From Ruficoccus sp. ZRK36 (GTDB lineage: Bacteria; Verrucomicrobiota; Verrucomicrobiia; Opitutales; Cerasicoccaceae), in contig NZ_CP080649.1 in assembly GCF_019603315.1 (NCBI RefSeq), positions 1,994,176 through 2,058,175 of the forward strand: 64,000 nt of DNA. Reading direction: 5' to 3'. The position numbers and the translations under genes were made by a program. The notes below the pieces were generated by a model. It saw only the letters and a list, made by a program, of their open reading frames with translations. It was not told where the DNA came from and made no database searches. Shown here piece after piece: positions 45,388 through 54,192 of this stretch (position 1 is its first letter; each line of letters begins with the position of its first letter).

Positions 45388-46352
45388 CTACTCAGTGTCT
45401 TTATCGACGACCAGTGAGCACTCCTTACAGCGTCCGGATTCGAACTGAATCGTGGCGTGGTTGATGCCGAAGTGTTCGTGCAGCTCGTGTTCGATGCGGT
45501 TAAGGAGCTCCGTGGTCTGGCTGACCATGCGGTCCTCGATCTCCACGTGCGCCTCGAAGTGTACGTTCTGCTCGTTGAGCGCCCAGAGGTGCGCGTGGTG
45601 GACATTGCAGACACCGTCCATGTCGCTGATCGCCGCGTCGATTTCCTCTAGGGTGGGGGACTCGGGAGCGGCCATCATGAGGATCTTTGAGGCGTGCCAG
45701 ACGATGGCCCAGCTGGCCTTGATCAGCCAGATTGAGATAAGCACCGTCAGCAGCGGGTCCACCCAGGTAGCGGACTCCCAGACGAGGATCACGATCCCGC
45801 CTGCAATGACGCAGATGCTGACGATGGCGTCGCTCAACACATGCAGGTAGGCGGCGCGCATGTTAAGGTTTTCCTTGGAGCCACGCTGGAGCATGACAGC
45901 CATCACGATATTCGCGATGAGGCCGATGAGGGCGACGCCAGCCATGATGCCCGGCTCGATCGGCTCGGGGTGGATGAAGCGCATGACCGCCTCGTACATC
46001 AGCCACAGGCTCAGGCCGATTAGCACGCCGGAGTTGAGGACAGCGGCCATGATCTCAGCCCGCTTGAGCCCAAAGGTGAAGCTGTGTGTGCTTTTGGCAT
46101 CACCCAGGCGCAGCGCAAAATAGCTGATGACCAGAGCAAGGGCATCGGTGGCGGTGTGGAGGGCATCCGAGAGCAGCGCGAGGCTGCCGGAAATGATCCC
46201 GCGGTGATCTGTGCCGCGGTGATCACCAGGCTGATCATCATAGCCTGCAGCAGGCGCTTGCGGGGAACTCCTGGCGGGGCGTGGCTGTGACCGTGCCCGT
46301 GGGAATGGCCGTGACCGTCCGAATGGCTATGCGTATGCGCGTGAGTGTGCAT
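45388..46352 (-). pseudogene. Cation diffusion facilitator (CDF) gene with a frameshift
   Basis: Two reading frames together encode one full-length Zn/Co/Cd efflux protein. The first frame gives the His-rich start MHTHAHTHSHSDGHGHSHGHG, then LLQAMMISLVITAAQITAG. The expected continuation (IISGSLALLSDALHTATDALALVISYFAL) lies in the next frame and runs to the stop at 45388, ending FGINHATIQFESGRCKECSLVV. One base is missing near 46198-46201: GCGGGATC should be GCGGGGATC, restoring ATC ATT TCC. So it is either a sequencing or assembly error in a G run, or a real loss-of-function mutation. Otherwise it would have six helices and a C-terminal cytoplasmic metal domain. Confidence 0.85.
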
Positions 46353-46479
46353 GTGTTTCTGGCTTTAATGAAACGGAATCTCAGGTGGCAAGCGTGGAGA
46401 ATGGAATTTCTTTGTGACGACTCTGCAGGCCGCTCCAGGCTTGACTTTGGGGGCATAGGGCGGTGCGCTTGCTGTTGCA

Positions 46480-46890
46480 ATGAGGTTGCGTAAACGCGAG
46501 CATCCGGAGGCGGATTTTCAGATGGCGCCCATGATCGACATGGTGTTTCTGCTGCTGGTTTTCTTTCTCTTTGCCGGGACGCTCGCCCGCGCCGATAAGC
46601 CCCGCGACGTCGATCTGCCGGAGTCCGCCCAAAGCGAGGTCCCCGACAACACCGCTCACCGGGCGATTGTATCTGTGGAGGCCGACGGTACGGTGTACCT
46701 CGGTGCCGAGAAGGTCACGCTGGCGCAGTTGAGCAGCCGGCTGATGTGCGCCCTGAGTGCGCAGCCGCAGCTGGCAGTCGATGTGCGGGCGGACCGGACC
46801 ACGCCCTATGGAAAAATCCGCCCCGTCCTCAATGCCTGTGCCGAAGCCGGTGTGAGCGAGGTCATTTACGCCACCGTCCAGACGAACTGA
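46480..46890 (+). CDS. ExbD/TolR-family protein 1
   Basis: A 136-residue inner-membrane protein of the proton-channel partner family. The pattern is an N-terminal cytoplasmic stretch (RLRKREHPEADFQMAPMIDMVFLLLVFFL) with the conserved Asp in the helix (MIDMVF), and a periplasmic domain. Next gene starts 1 bp later, so they are cotranscribed. The expected ExbB/TolQ partner is not visible upstream, where the frameshifted CDF gene is on the other strand. Confidence 0.88.
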   Translation: MRLRKREHPEADFQMAPMIDMVFLLLVFFLFAGTLARADKPRDVDLPESAQSEVPDNTAHRAIVSVEADGTVYLGAEKVTLAQLSSRLMCALSAQPQLAVDVRADRTTPYGKIRPVLNACAEAGVSEVIYATVQTN

Positions 46891-46891
46891 T

Positions 46892-47323
46892 ATGGCCCGG
46901 CTGCGCAGAAAACCCGATGATCGCGTGGGCATCCCGCTGGCGCCCATGATCGACTGCGTCTTTCTGCTGCTGATCTTTTTCATGGTTTCGACGACGCTGG
47001 AGGAGCAGGAAGCGGACCTTTCTTTCGAGCTTCCGGGAACGGTTGAGACGATGGCTCCGCTGGACATCCCCGACGAGCAAGTGATCGAAATCCGTGACGA
47101 CGGGCAGGCCGTGGTCAACGACTATGCCTACGATCGCCCCGCCTCCACGCACTACACGGAGTTGGCCGTTATGCTCGGGCGCTATCAGGCAGCCTGTACC
47201 TCGACGCATAGTGAGGCCAGGGTCACACTTGCCCCTGCCGACGGCACTCCGCATCAGGCAGTGGTTAAGGTCATGGACGCCTGCGCCCGCGCCGGGGTGC
47301 ACGATGTGCAGTTCGCGCAGTAG
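46892..47323 (+). CDS. ExbD/TolR-family protein 2
   Basis: A 143-residue paralogue of the previous protein: GIPLAPMIDCVFLLLIFFMVSTTLEEQEADLSFELP carries the same membrane helix and Asp. The second and longer periplasmic part (DLPGTVETMAPLDIPDEQVIEI) differs. Gap of 1 bp to the first ExbD suggests coupled translation and a heteromeric complex. Paired ExbD genes usually accompany an ExbB; it must be elsewhere. Confidence 0.88.
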   Translation: MARLRRKPDDRVGIPLAPMIDCVFLLLIFFMVSTTLEEQEADLSFELPGTVETMAPLDIPDEQVIEIRDDGQAVVNDYAYDRPASTHYTELAVMLGRYQAACTSTHSEARVTLAPADGTPHQAVVKVMDACARAGVHDVQFAQ

Positions 47324-47439
47324 GTGCGGAGAGTTTGAGCGTTTGAAGGTTGGGGAAGGGGGGCGAAGACGGGGGAGCTGTCCGCCCATGGCTTTTCTTC
47401 CGGAAAAACCATCCCGATCCGGAGGATCACGGGTCGAGG

Positions 47440-47520
47440 GTTATGCCTCGGGGGGCAGCGACTGCAAGGAGCGATGGGGCGGAGCCCCATCATTGCTGCT
47501 CCAGCCGGAGTTTGCGGTTG
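47440..47520. repeat. Dispersed palindromic repeat cluster, copy 4
   Basis: Contains GATGGGGCGGAGCCCCATC and TTGCTGCTCCAGCCGGAGT. The second is nearly identical to AATGCTGCTCCAGCCGGAGT near 41000 and the first to TGGGGCGAAGCCCCA at 62136-62150. Intergenic, between an ExbD gene and a membrane protein gene. Confidence 0.6.
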
Positions 47521-47554
47521 CCAGTGGGAGAGGCTTGGGGAAAATGGTGGGCAT

Positions 47555-47944
47555 ATGGCATTGGTCCCCGTCCTCGTCTCGATCCTGCTTATTTTTTTAC
47601 TGCTGTTTTTCGCCACGTTCTTCCTGCGTCTGGGGGCGAGTGTGGCCGGTGTGCCCAAGCACAAGAACACCCTTGGCCGGGCGGTGCTCATCCTGCTCAT
47701 CACCTGGCTGGTCATCACCGCACTGGGTGGAGCGGGGACGTTTATCCCCGGTTTGGGTAATATTCTGGGGGTGCTGATCGCCGTATTGATTAACGTCCTG
47801 ATCATTGGCGGTATCTTCGATGTGACCTTTGGCAAAGCCTTCGTGACCTATATCTTCAGTCTGGTCTTTCAGGTCGTATTCATCGCGATCGGCGTCCTTA
47901 TCCTCGGGCTGCTCGGCGTGAGTGCTGCCGCTCTGGCTGCGTAA
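47555..47944 (+). CDS. Small membrane protein, four helices
   Basis: A 129-residue hydrophobic protein starting MALVPVLVSILLIFLLL. At least four membrane segments are visible (PVLVSILLIFLLLFFATFFL, RAVLILLITWLVITALGG, NILGVLIAVLINVLIIGGIF, IFSLVFQVVFIAIGVLILGLLG). No charged channel motif. It follows the ExbD pair by 231 bp, so may or may not be linked. Function unknown. The ORF ahead of the ATG is probably not translated. Confidence 0.6.
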   Translation: MALVPVLVSILLIFLLLFFATFFLRLGASVAGVPKHKNTLGRAVLILLITWLVITALGGAGTFIPGLGNILGVLIAVLINVLIIGGIFDVTFGKAFVTYIFSLVFQVVFIAIGVLILGLLGVSAAALAA

Positions 47945-48010
47945 AGTTGTCGATAGAGTTCCCTCAAAACCTCACTATGGGCGAGTAGGGGGTGCCAGTC
48001 TCAGGGTACG

Positions 48011-48040
48011 AAAAACGGCGGGCTCATGTGAACCCGCCGT
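48011..48040 (-). terminator. Intrinsic terminator of trxB
   Basis: Minus strand: ACGGCGGG/CCCGCCGT stem (10-nt loop) followed by five T, 33 bp past the trxB stop codon. Confidence 0.88.
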
Positions 48041-48073
48041 CAAAGATATTCAGCCTGGAAATCCAGGGGTGGC

Positions 48074-49015
48074 TTAGACGCCGACTCCGTGTGCCTCGGC
48101 CAGGTGGCGCTCGGCGGAGATGGCGGCGCGGCAGCCCATGCCCGCGGCGGTGATGGCCTGGCGGTAAACATGGTCCGAGCAGTCACCGGCGACGTACACA
48201 CCTTCGAGGTCCGTGTGGACACCGCTGGAGTGGTTGGAGACGATGTAGCCTTCCTCGTCGGTCGGGATCTCGTCACCGAGGAAATGCGTATTCGGGATGT
48301 GCCCGATCGCGATAAAGAAGCCCTTTGACTCGAGTTCGGAAACCTCACCGGTGATGACGTCCTTGATGCGCACGGCGCGCATGTTACCGGTTTCGTCGGC
48401 GAGGACTTCCTCGGGGACGGTGTTCCAGCGCACGTCGATCTTTTCGTGGGCGACGACGCGGTCGGCCATGATCTTGGAGGCGCGGAACTCGTCACGACGG
48501 TGCAGGACGGTGACCTTGCTGGCGAAGCGGGTCAGGAAAAGAGCCTCTTCGCAGGCGGAGTCTCCGCCACCAACGACGACCACATCCATACCACGGTAAA
48601 AAGCTCCGTCGCAGGTCGCGCAGGTGGTGACACCCTTGCCGCCAAACATTTCCTTCTCACCGGGGATGCCGAGCAGGCGCGGGCGTGCGCCGGTGGCGAC
48701 GATGAGGGTGCGGGTTTCGTAGGTCTTGGTGGAGGACTTGAGGACCTTGATGTCGCCCTTGAGGTCAACCGATACGATCTCGTCGCTGGCGAACTTCGCC
48801 CCGAAGCGGGCGGCTTGCTTGCGGATGTTATCGGTCAGAGTGAAGCCGTCGATCCCCTCCGGGAAGCCGGGAAAGTTTTCCACCTCGGAGGTGGTGGTGA
48901 GCTGGCCGCCGGGCTGGGTGCCCTCGATCACGAGCGGTTCGAGGTTAGCGCGGGCGGCATAGATGGCGGCGGTCAGGCCGGCGCAACCGGTTCCGATGAT
49001 GATGACGTTTTCCAT
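48074..49015 (-). CDS. trxB: Thioredoxin reductase
   Basis: A 313-residue FAD/NADPH enzyme that reduces thioredoxin. Signatures: FAD-binding [16 protein letters not shown], the redox-active CATCDGAF (CxxC), NADPH-binding [17 protein letters not shown] and [34 protein letters not shown]. Lies 94 bp downstream of a peroxiredoxin gene on the same strand and is closed by a terminator, so the two form a thioredoxin-dependent peroxide-detoxification unit. Confidence 0.96.
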   Translation of the reverse strand: MENVIIIGTGCAGLTAAIYAARANLEPLVIEGTQPGGQLTTTSEVENFPGFPEGIDGFTLTDNIRKQAARFGAKFASDEIVSVDLKGDIKVLKSSTKTYETRTLIVATGARPRLLGIPGEKEMFGGKGVTTCATCDGAFYRGMDVVVVGGGDSACEEALFLTRFASKVTVLHRRDEFRASKIMADRVVAHEKIDVRWNTVPEEVLADETGNMRAVRIKDVITGEVSELESKGFFIAIGHIPNTHFLGDEIPTDEEGYIVSNHSSGVHTDLEGVYVAGDCSDHVYRQAITAAGMGCRAAISAERHLAEAHGVGV

Positions 49016-49109
49016 GATGTGAATAAAGGGCGTGTGAAACAGAGTTAGAAGTCAAAACAGCGAGCCCGGGCGGAGCATAAGCTCCGCCACTAGGCATGCT
49101 GCGAAACGG

Positions 49110-49736
49110 TTATTTACCGAGGTAAGCGGCGACACCCTCGTGGGTGGCGTTCATGGCTTCCTCGCCCTTCTGCCAGTTCATCGGGCAGACTTCGCCGTAC
49201 TGCTCGAAGTGCTGGAGCGCGTCGATCATGCGGATGGCTTCACCGATGCTGCGGCCCAGCGGCAGGTCGTTGACGATCTGGTGGCGCACGACGCCTTCCT
49301 TGTCGATCAGGAACAGGCCGCGGTAGGCGACGAGCTCGCCGCTGGCCACGAGGTTACCCTCGACGTCGATGTCGTAGTCGCCGGTGAGCACATCATAGGC
49401 CGAGGCGATGGTCTTGTTCGTGTCGGCCACAAGCGGGTACTCGACGCCCTCGATGCCGCCCTGCTTGCGCGGGGTGTTGACCCAGGCCCAGTGGCACTGC
49501 TCGGTGTCGGTCGAGCAGCCGATGACCTGCACGTTGCGTTCCTCGAACTGGCCGAGAGCTTCCTGGAAGGCGATGATCTCGGTCGGGCACACGAAGGTGA
49601 AGTCCTTCGGGTAGAAGAACAGCACGACGTACTTGTCCCCCAGGAACTGATCGAGCGTGAAGCTTTCCACGATCTGCCCCTTGACACAGGCGGCGGCGTT
49701 AAAATTCGGAGCTTTCTTTCCAACTAGAACTGACAT
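49110..49736 (-). CDS. Peroxiredoxin (AhpC/typical 2-Cys type)
   Basis: A 208-residue peroxidase reducing hydrogen peroxide and alkyl hydroperoxides with thioredoxin. Peroxidatic cysteine in YPKDFTFVCPTE (Cys50) and resolving cysteine in GEVCPMNWQKGEEA (Cys184). A segment near 117-132 (TGDYDIDVEGNLVASGE) is longer than in the common AhpC. First gene of the prx-trxB unit, with an OxyR-like palindrome about 120 bp upstream and a TATAAT at 49755-49760. Confidence 0.95.
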   Translation of the reverse strand: MSVLVGKKAPNFNAAACVKGQIVESFTLDQFLGDKYVVLFFYPKDFTFVCPTEIIAFQEALGQFEERNVQVIGCSTDTEQCHWAWVNTPRKQGGIEGVEYPLVADTNKTIASAYDVLTGDYDIDVEGNLVASGELVAYRGLFLIDKEGVVRHQIVNDLPLGRSIGEAIRMIDALQHFEQYGEVCPMNWQKGEEAMNATHEGVAAYLGK

Positions 49737-49754
49737 GATTCGTTGCGTTTGGTA

Positions 49755-49760
49755 ATTATA
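49755..49760 (-). promoter_or_regulatory. Candidate -10 (TATAAT) of the peroxiredoxin gene
   Basis: TATAAT on the minus strand, 19 bp before the ATG; no matching -35 at 17 bp. A CGGCTTGA/TCAAGCCG inverted repeat (49780-49787 and 49812-49819) lies further upstream. Confidence 0.4.
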
Positions 49761-49856
49761 CCGGCAAGCAGTGCTTGCGCGGCTTGAATCGAATGAGAGA
49801 AGCAGCAGGAGTCAAGCCGGGGCCGGTATTGTTACCATATTAAGATATTATGAGCA

Positions 49857-49895
49857 CGATAGGCGGCTCCTATCGCGAATGGTAGCAACCCCTAC
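49857..49895. promoter_or_regulatory. OxyR-like palindrome upstream of peroxiredoxin gene
   Basis: CGATAGG-CGGCT-CCTATCG (49857-49875) contains ATAG-7-CTAT (49859-49873), which fits the OxyR half-operator. An 8-bp gap and then GTAG-6-CTAC (49882-49895) make a second, imperfect half. A peroxide-responsive regulator binding here would make sense for this operon. No oxyR is in the window. Confidence 0.4.
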
Positions 49896-49904
49896 AACAG
49901 AACA

Positions 49905-49931
49905 GGCCTCCCCGAACTCGGAGGAGGCCTG
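49905..49931 (-). terminator. Hairpin after PEP-CTERM gene
   Basis: CAGGCCTCC/GGAGGCCTG stem with a T-rich tail (TTCTGTTGT) on the minus strand; probable terminator for the gene ending at 49983. Confidence 0.55.
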
Positions 49932-49982
49932 CCAGCACCGCCTGGCTGGACGGTGTTGTGTGGTGTATGTGCTTTTTTTACG

Positions 49983-50873
49983 CTAGCGCATGATGGAACG
50001 GCGCTTGCGCAGGAGCAGAGAAAAGACGAGTACGCCTGCTCCAGCCGTCAGCGCCCAGGTGGAGGGCTCGGGGACGGCGGCCGGGAGTATCGAAGTGGTA
50101 CCGTAGTCAATGCTGCTCTGGTCCAGCTGCAGGGCGTAGAGCTGGGCGTGCTCGACAGCAGTGAAGCTGATGGAGATTTCGCTGATGTCGTCGTAGTCGC
50201 TGACATCCCACTGGTAGGCGTAGAGGTTGATATAGACGTCCTCCATACCGCTGGGCATCTCCATTTGGCCGTTATAGGCGGCCATCACCAGCTCGGAGAT
50301 GGTGGGGGCGATCGTGATGGTCTCGCTCTCCCCATAGGACAGGGTCAGGATGGGGGACTGGAGGCCATTCTCGGGATCATCGTAGTAGTCGTAGCCCCAG
50401 GCCTCACCGATCTGGACCTGAAAGGCCAGGGTGTTGACGTCGTCGAGCGGTGAGCTGTCAACGACACCAACGGTCCCCCCGTTGGTATTCACCACGGTGC
50501 CGAAGCTCCCGTAGTAGAGCGAGTCACCGGAAGGGAAGGGCCCCCCGGCGGCGCCGTTGGAGATCTTGACGAGTTCAGCCGAGCTGGATGCACCCGAGTG
50601 GAGCTGTGACCCGATACCCCCGGGCCATGCGCTTGTCGCGTCAAAAAATCCCGGATAGCCGGAGTTCCCCGTGAAGGTGTGCTCCGTACCATGCACCGTT
50701 TTCGTCTTGGAGGACGAGCTCAGGTTGTACCAGCCATCGTACTTGGTTTCGCCTCCCATGGAGACGGCTTGTGGGATGGCGTCTGTGATCCCGGTGTATT
50801 GAGCATAGCTGGCCGCTCCAGAGAGCAGCAGGAGCGTGCAGACAGTAGATGAGATGCTTGTTCGTGTATTCAT
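49983..50873 (-). CDS. PEP-CTERM sorting-signal protein
   Basis: A 296-residue secreted protein. Signal peptide ends near SYAQ. The mature part is a beta-rich domain (TLAFQVQIGEAWGYDYYDD, EMPSGMEDVYINLYAYQWDVSDYDDISEISISF). The end VPEPSTWALTAGAGVLVFSLLLRKRR is a PEP-CTERM signal. Upstream DNA is AT-rich and unlike its neighbours. Faces the pseudopilin gene divergently, so both may be co-regulated surface genes. Confidence 0.85.
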   Translation of the reverse strand: MNTRTSISSTVCTLLLLSGAASYAQYTGITDAIPQAVSMGGETKYDGWYNLSSSSKTKTVHGTEHTFTGNSGYPGFFDATSAWPGGIGSQLHSGASSSAELVKISNGAAGGPFPSGDSLYYGSFGTVVNTNGGTVGVVDSSPLDDVNTLAFQVQIGEAWGYDYYDDPENGLQSPILTLSYGESETITIAPTISELVMAAYNGQMEMPSGMEDVYINLYAYQWDVSDYDDISEISISFTAVEHAQLYALQLDQSSIDYGTTSILPAAVPEPSTWALTAGAGVLVFSLLLRKRRSIMR

Positions 50874-50964
50874 AGTAAATGAGAATAGGATTGACTCTCA
50901 ATAAAGACATTATTGAGATTGAGTGTCAATATCGAATTAGAAAAATAAACATGGGGTATGTTTA

Positions 50965-51882
50965 ATGAATCTTAAAAATCATATATATCTGAATTATAAT
51001 GAGTTGGATGGTGCTGAGCGCGCCTCATCTGCCGTCGGGACTGGAACCGGGAAGTGCCTTAAATCTCAAAAAAGTCTCAAAAATGGAGGCTTCACGCTGA
51101 TGGAGATGCTTGTCTGTCTCGCAGTGGTAGGGGTGCTGACCAGTCTCACCTTCACGGTGGTGCATAAGGCCGGTAGCTATGCGGACATGTCCAATGAGGT
51201 ATCGGCTGCCCGGCGACTGATCGGCGGGTTCCATCTGTACTCGCAGGATCACAGCGGGCGCTTTATGCCGGGGCTGGACCGTACGGTCAGCTCGATCGCG
51301 TACCGGGATCGTCAGGTTTCATTCGCCGAGGCTCCACACCGGTATCCGTTCAGAATCGCGCCTTACCTGAACTACGAGCTCGATGGCGCCATTTTCGTGA
51401 ACGGCAACCGAGAGCAGATTGAGGAGATGTACGGGACATCCGGATCGATTCACGATTACATCGTGAGCCTCTGGCCCGCATTCGGGATGAATATGTTCTT
51501 CGTCGGGGGCAAGGTCGACGGTGCCGGGGACTTAATGGTCGAGCAGCAGAACGACGTCATCAGTCGTCAATCGCAGATGGAGGACTCGATCATCGTGTTT
51601 GCATCCGGCGGATTGAGAGCGTCCGCCGGGATGAACGTAGACGATGACATCCTGGGGTACCACGAGGTGCGGGCTCCGCACACATGGTCCAGTATGGGCT
51701 GGAAGGAGAGTTCAAACCCCGGCGAGTACGGTAATGTGGCCTTCCGTCACGACGGTAAGGCGGTCTGTGCTTTTCTGGACGGCAGCGTCCAGACGATGAA
51801 GGCCGAGGAGCTGCGCGACATGCGCTTATGGAGTTCCCAGGCCGCCCGGCGCAACGACCCCGGTTACCGCCCATCAAACTGA
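50965..51882 (+). CDS. Type II secretion-like pseudopilin with H-X9-DG motif
   Basis: A 305-residue protein with a prepilin-type N-methylation helix GGFTLMEMLVCLAVVGVLTSLTFTVV (cleavage after GG). The C-terminal RHDGKAVCAFLDG matches the H-X9-DG pattern (His, nine residues, Asp-Gly) of the processing-associated domain common in Planctomycetes and Verrucomicrobiota. The leader ahead of the helix is ~42 residues if the ATG at 50965 is used, long for a prepilin; a TTG start inside it is possible. Standalone, no pilus machinery nearby. Confidence 0.82.
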   Translation: MNLKNHIYLNYNELDGAERASSAVGTGTGKCLKSQKSLKNGGFTLMEMLVCLAVVGVLTSLTFTVVHKAGSYADMSNEVSAARRLIGGFHLYSQDHSGRFMPGLDRTVSSIAYRDRQVSFAEAPHRYPFRIAPYLNYELDGAIFVNGNREQIEEMYGTSGSIHDYIVSLWPAFGMNMFFVGGKVDGAGDLMVEQQNDVISRQSQMEDSIIVFASGGLRASAGMNVDDDILGYHEVRAPHTWSSMGWKESSNPGEYGNVAFRHDGKAVCAFLDGSVQTMKAEELRDMRLWSSQAARRNDPGYRPSN

Positions 51883-51934
51883 GTCCACTCGCCCATGGAT
51901 GAACGGCTGGGTTGTGCCGCCTGAATTTACTTAG

Positions 51935-53242
51935 CTACTTACGTACGCGCTTCTCGGCTTCCTGAATGTTCTTGGAGAGGTAGTCGCGGATTTTGACCTC
52001 CCGCTCGATCATCTCGTCGAAGTACGGGTAGTAGGTCGTCAGTTGCGGACCACCAATGGCATTGCTCAGGCGCATGTGCTTGACGTAGGCGCGGTAGGTG
52101 TCGTCATGGATGATCCCGTCGAGCTGGCGAAAGAGCGTGGCATAGATCTCCCGCAGGGAGTCACGGCCGATCCTGTCGCTGATGGACTTGCGGCGGGCTT
52201 GCTCATTGGCCTGGTCGATGAACTCCATGAGCTGCGCATCGTCGCGCCACTCATCGCTGTCTGCATAGAGGAAGATGGCGACGTTCTGGCGCTGGGTGCG
52301 GAAGCTTTCCAGCTCGTCGTTCTGGCGGCAGAAGCGGGGCAGGTCGATGGGGTACCAGTCGTTTGCCGAGTCGATCCGATAGCCGTAGTAGCGGATCTTG
52401 CTCTTGATGGCGGACTGCTCGTTGTTGAACGATTCCTTGTCGAAGTAGTTCTCGATGGGGACCTGTTCTGCGTAGCTGAGCACACCGATGATCTTGCCGC
52501 TGTCGATGTGGATAATGGGGCTGCCGCTGTTTCCCTCGTAGACGGGGGCGTCGTGCTCGACCTTGGTCGGTCCAATGCCGACGACGCGGCCCTCGGTCCA
52601 GATCATGGTGCCACCGCCCTTGCTGTTACCGGGGATGACGATGAAGTCGCCCGGCTTGACGTTGGTGGCGACCTGCGGCTCGAACTCCAGTGCGACCTGC
52701 TCGTAGTCCGCCTCTTCGGCGAAACGCAGGATGCACAGGTCATGCTCCCTGGCCCCGTAAATCGATTGCAGCGTGAGCTTGCGACCATCGAGCGTGCGGG
52801 CATCAAGCTTTTGCAAGCCGCCGCCGTAGGAGTCGCCAGCTCCCGCGCAGGCGAGCATATGGATATTCGTTAACAGAAAGGGGATGCCCTGTACCTTGCA
52901 GATGAAGGCAGTGCCGGTTCCGTTGTCGCCCTCCAGTAGCACGAGGGCCTGCTGGTACTGGGCTTTATCAAAGCCGGAGGCACTGGCGTGTGCGGCGGCT
53001 GGTCCATCCTGGCGTGCTTGCCACTCCACCTTTGCTATGAGTGCATCTGCGTAGACTTGCGGGTAGTGGATCTGAAGCCACTCCATCGTGCCCGGCTCAG
53101 GGTCATCGACAGGGGGGGATGTGGGGTTGCTCGGCTGCAGCCATGGGTTGTCATTGCTCGGTCGGTCGGTCTGTGACCAAAGCTGGCCGCTGCAAAAGGC
53201 GATGATTCCGGCCAGAAAAAGGGCTCTCAAGGGGGCATTCAT
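51935..53242 (-). CDS. Secreted trypsin-like serine protease with C-terminal extension
   Basis: A 435-residue exported protease (ATG at 53242; signal peptide MNAPLRALFLAGIIAFCSGQ). After a Pro-rich spacer, the catalytic triad is His128 (LLTNIHML), Asp168 (REHDLCIL) and Ser239 (YEGNSGSP). Fold resembles the S1/trypsin-like stress proteases. The last ~180 residues are charged helices (RTQRQNVAIFLYADSDEWRDDA, ARRKSISDRIGRDSLREI) without a recognised domain; no PDZ is seen. The start upstream (MILTHSAS) lacks a signal peptide and is rejected. Confidence 0.78.
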   Translation of the reverse strand: MNAPLRALFLAGIIAFCSGQLWSQTDRPSNDNPWLQPSNPTSPPVDDPEPGTMEWLQIHYPQVYADALIAKVEWQARQDGPAAAHASASGFDKAQYQQALVLLEGDNGTGTAFICKVQGIPFLLTNIHMLACAGAGDSYGGGLQKLDARTLDGRKLTLQSIYGAREHDLCILRFAEEADYEQVALEFEPQVATNVKPGDFIVIPGNSKGGGTMIWTEGRVVGIGPTKVEHDAPVYEGNSGSPIIHIDSGKIIGVLSYAEQVPIENYFDKESFNNEQSAIKSKIRYYGYRIDSANDWYPIDLPRFCRQNDELESFRTQRQNVAIFLYADSDEWRDDAQLMEFIDQANEQARRKSISDRIGRDSLREIYATLFRQLDGIIHDDTYRAYVKHMRLSNAIGGPQLTTYYPYFDEMIEREVKIRDYLSKNIQEAEKRVRK

Positions 53243-53394
53243 AGTAGCGGATGGACGGTAGCATTTTGTAAAAGATGCGCTGGATGGGGTAAAGTTTTTT
53301 TGTCCTATGTTGTGCCTGCTCGCGCTGTGTGTGAGGATCACGCGAGAAATCGAAGCTTGGAATGGGACTGCTCAGCCTCAAGAGTTACGGGGGT

Positions 53395-54192
53395 ATGCAA
53401 TTGATCGACACCCACTGCCATCTGGAACGTTTTCACCGCACGGGCGAGCTCGACGCAGTCCTGAAACGTGCTGCCGAGGCGGGTGTCGAACGGCTGATCT
53501 CGATCGGAACCAGCTCCGATGACTGGCCGCTCTACCAGCAGCTAGCCGGGCAATATCCGGGCCGCATCGACTGGGCCGCCGGGCTGCACCCCTCCGATGT
53601 CGGTGAGGACTGGGAGGAGCAGGTCGAGATGCTGCCACGCTATTGGGAGCAGGGGCCGCGGCCGGTAGCGCTCGGGGAGATCGGGCTCGATCGCTTTCGA
53701 CTGCCCAGTGACACGGCCGAGGCGGCTACGCTTATCGTACGCCAGGAGAAGGCCTTCCGGCGGCAGCTTGAGCTGGCGGCCCGCTTTGAGATGCCGGTGA
53801 TCGTGCACTCACGTAATGCTTTTGAGGCCAGCCTCGCCGCCATCGATCAAAGCGGTTTCCCATGGGAGCGCGTCGTTTTTCACTGCTTTGTGGATGGTGC
53901 AAGGCAGATGCGCCAGCTGCGCGAGCGGGGCGGACGCGGCTCCTTTACCGGTATCGTTACCTATAAGAATGCGCCCGAGGTGCGTGAAGCCTGCCATGAG
54001 CAGGGGCTGGAAACGCTGATGGTGGAGACGGATGCACCGTATCTGGCACCGGTCCCTCACCGGGGGAAACCCTGCGAACCCTGTATGGTGCGCGATACGG
54101 CTCTCTTTATCGCGCAGGAGCTGGGGGTGTCTCCCGAGGAGTTGGCCGCGACTACGACCGCGAACGCCCGAGCTTTCTTTAATTTGAGCTAG
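53395..54192 (+). CDS. TatD-family metal-dependent DNase
   Basis: A 265-residue amidohydrolase-fold enzyme: metal residues in LIDTHCHLERF, GLHPSD, ALGEIGLDRFRLP, PVIVHSRNAFEA, VFHCFVDGA and VETDAPYLAPVPHRGKPCEP. It degrades single-stranded DNA or acts as 3' exonuclease. The ATG at 53395 (MQLIDTHCH) is preferred over 53362 because the family starts this way. Overlaps the next, convergent gene by 14 bp. Confidence 0.88.
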   Translation: MQLIDTHCHLERFHRTGELDAVLKRAAEAGVERLISIGTSSDDWPLYQQLAGQYPGRIDWAAGLHPSDVGEDWEEQVEMLPRYWEQGPRPVALGEIGLDRFRLPSDTAEAATLIVRQEKAFRRQLELAARFEMPVIVHSRNAFEASLAAIDQSGFPWERVVFHCFVDGARQMRQLRERGGRGSFTGIVTYKNAPEVREACHEQGLETLMVETDAPYLAPVPHRGKPCEPCMVRDTALFIAQELGVSPEELAATTTANARAFFNLS

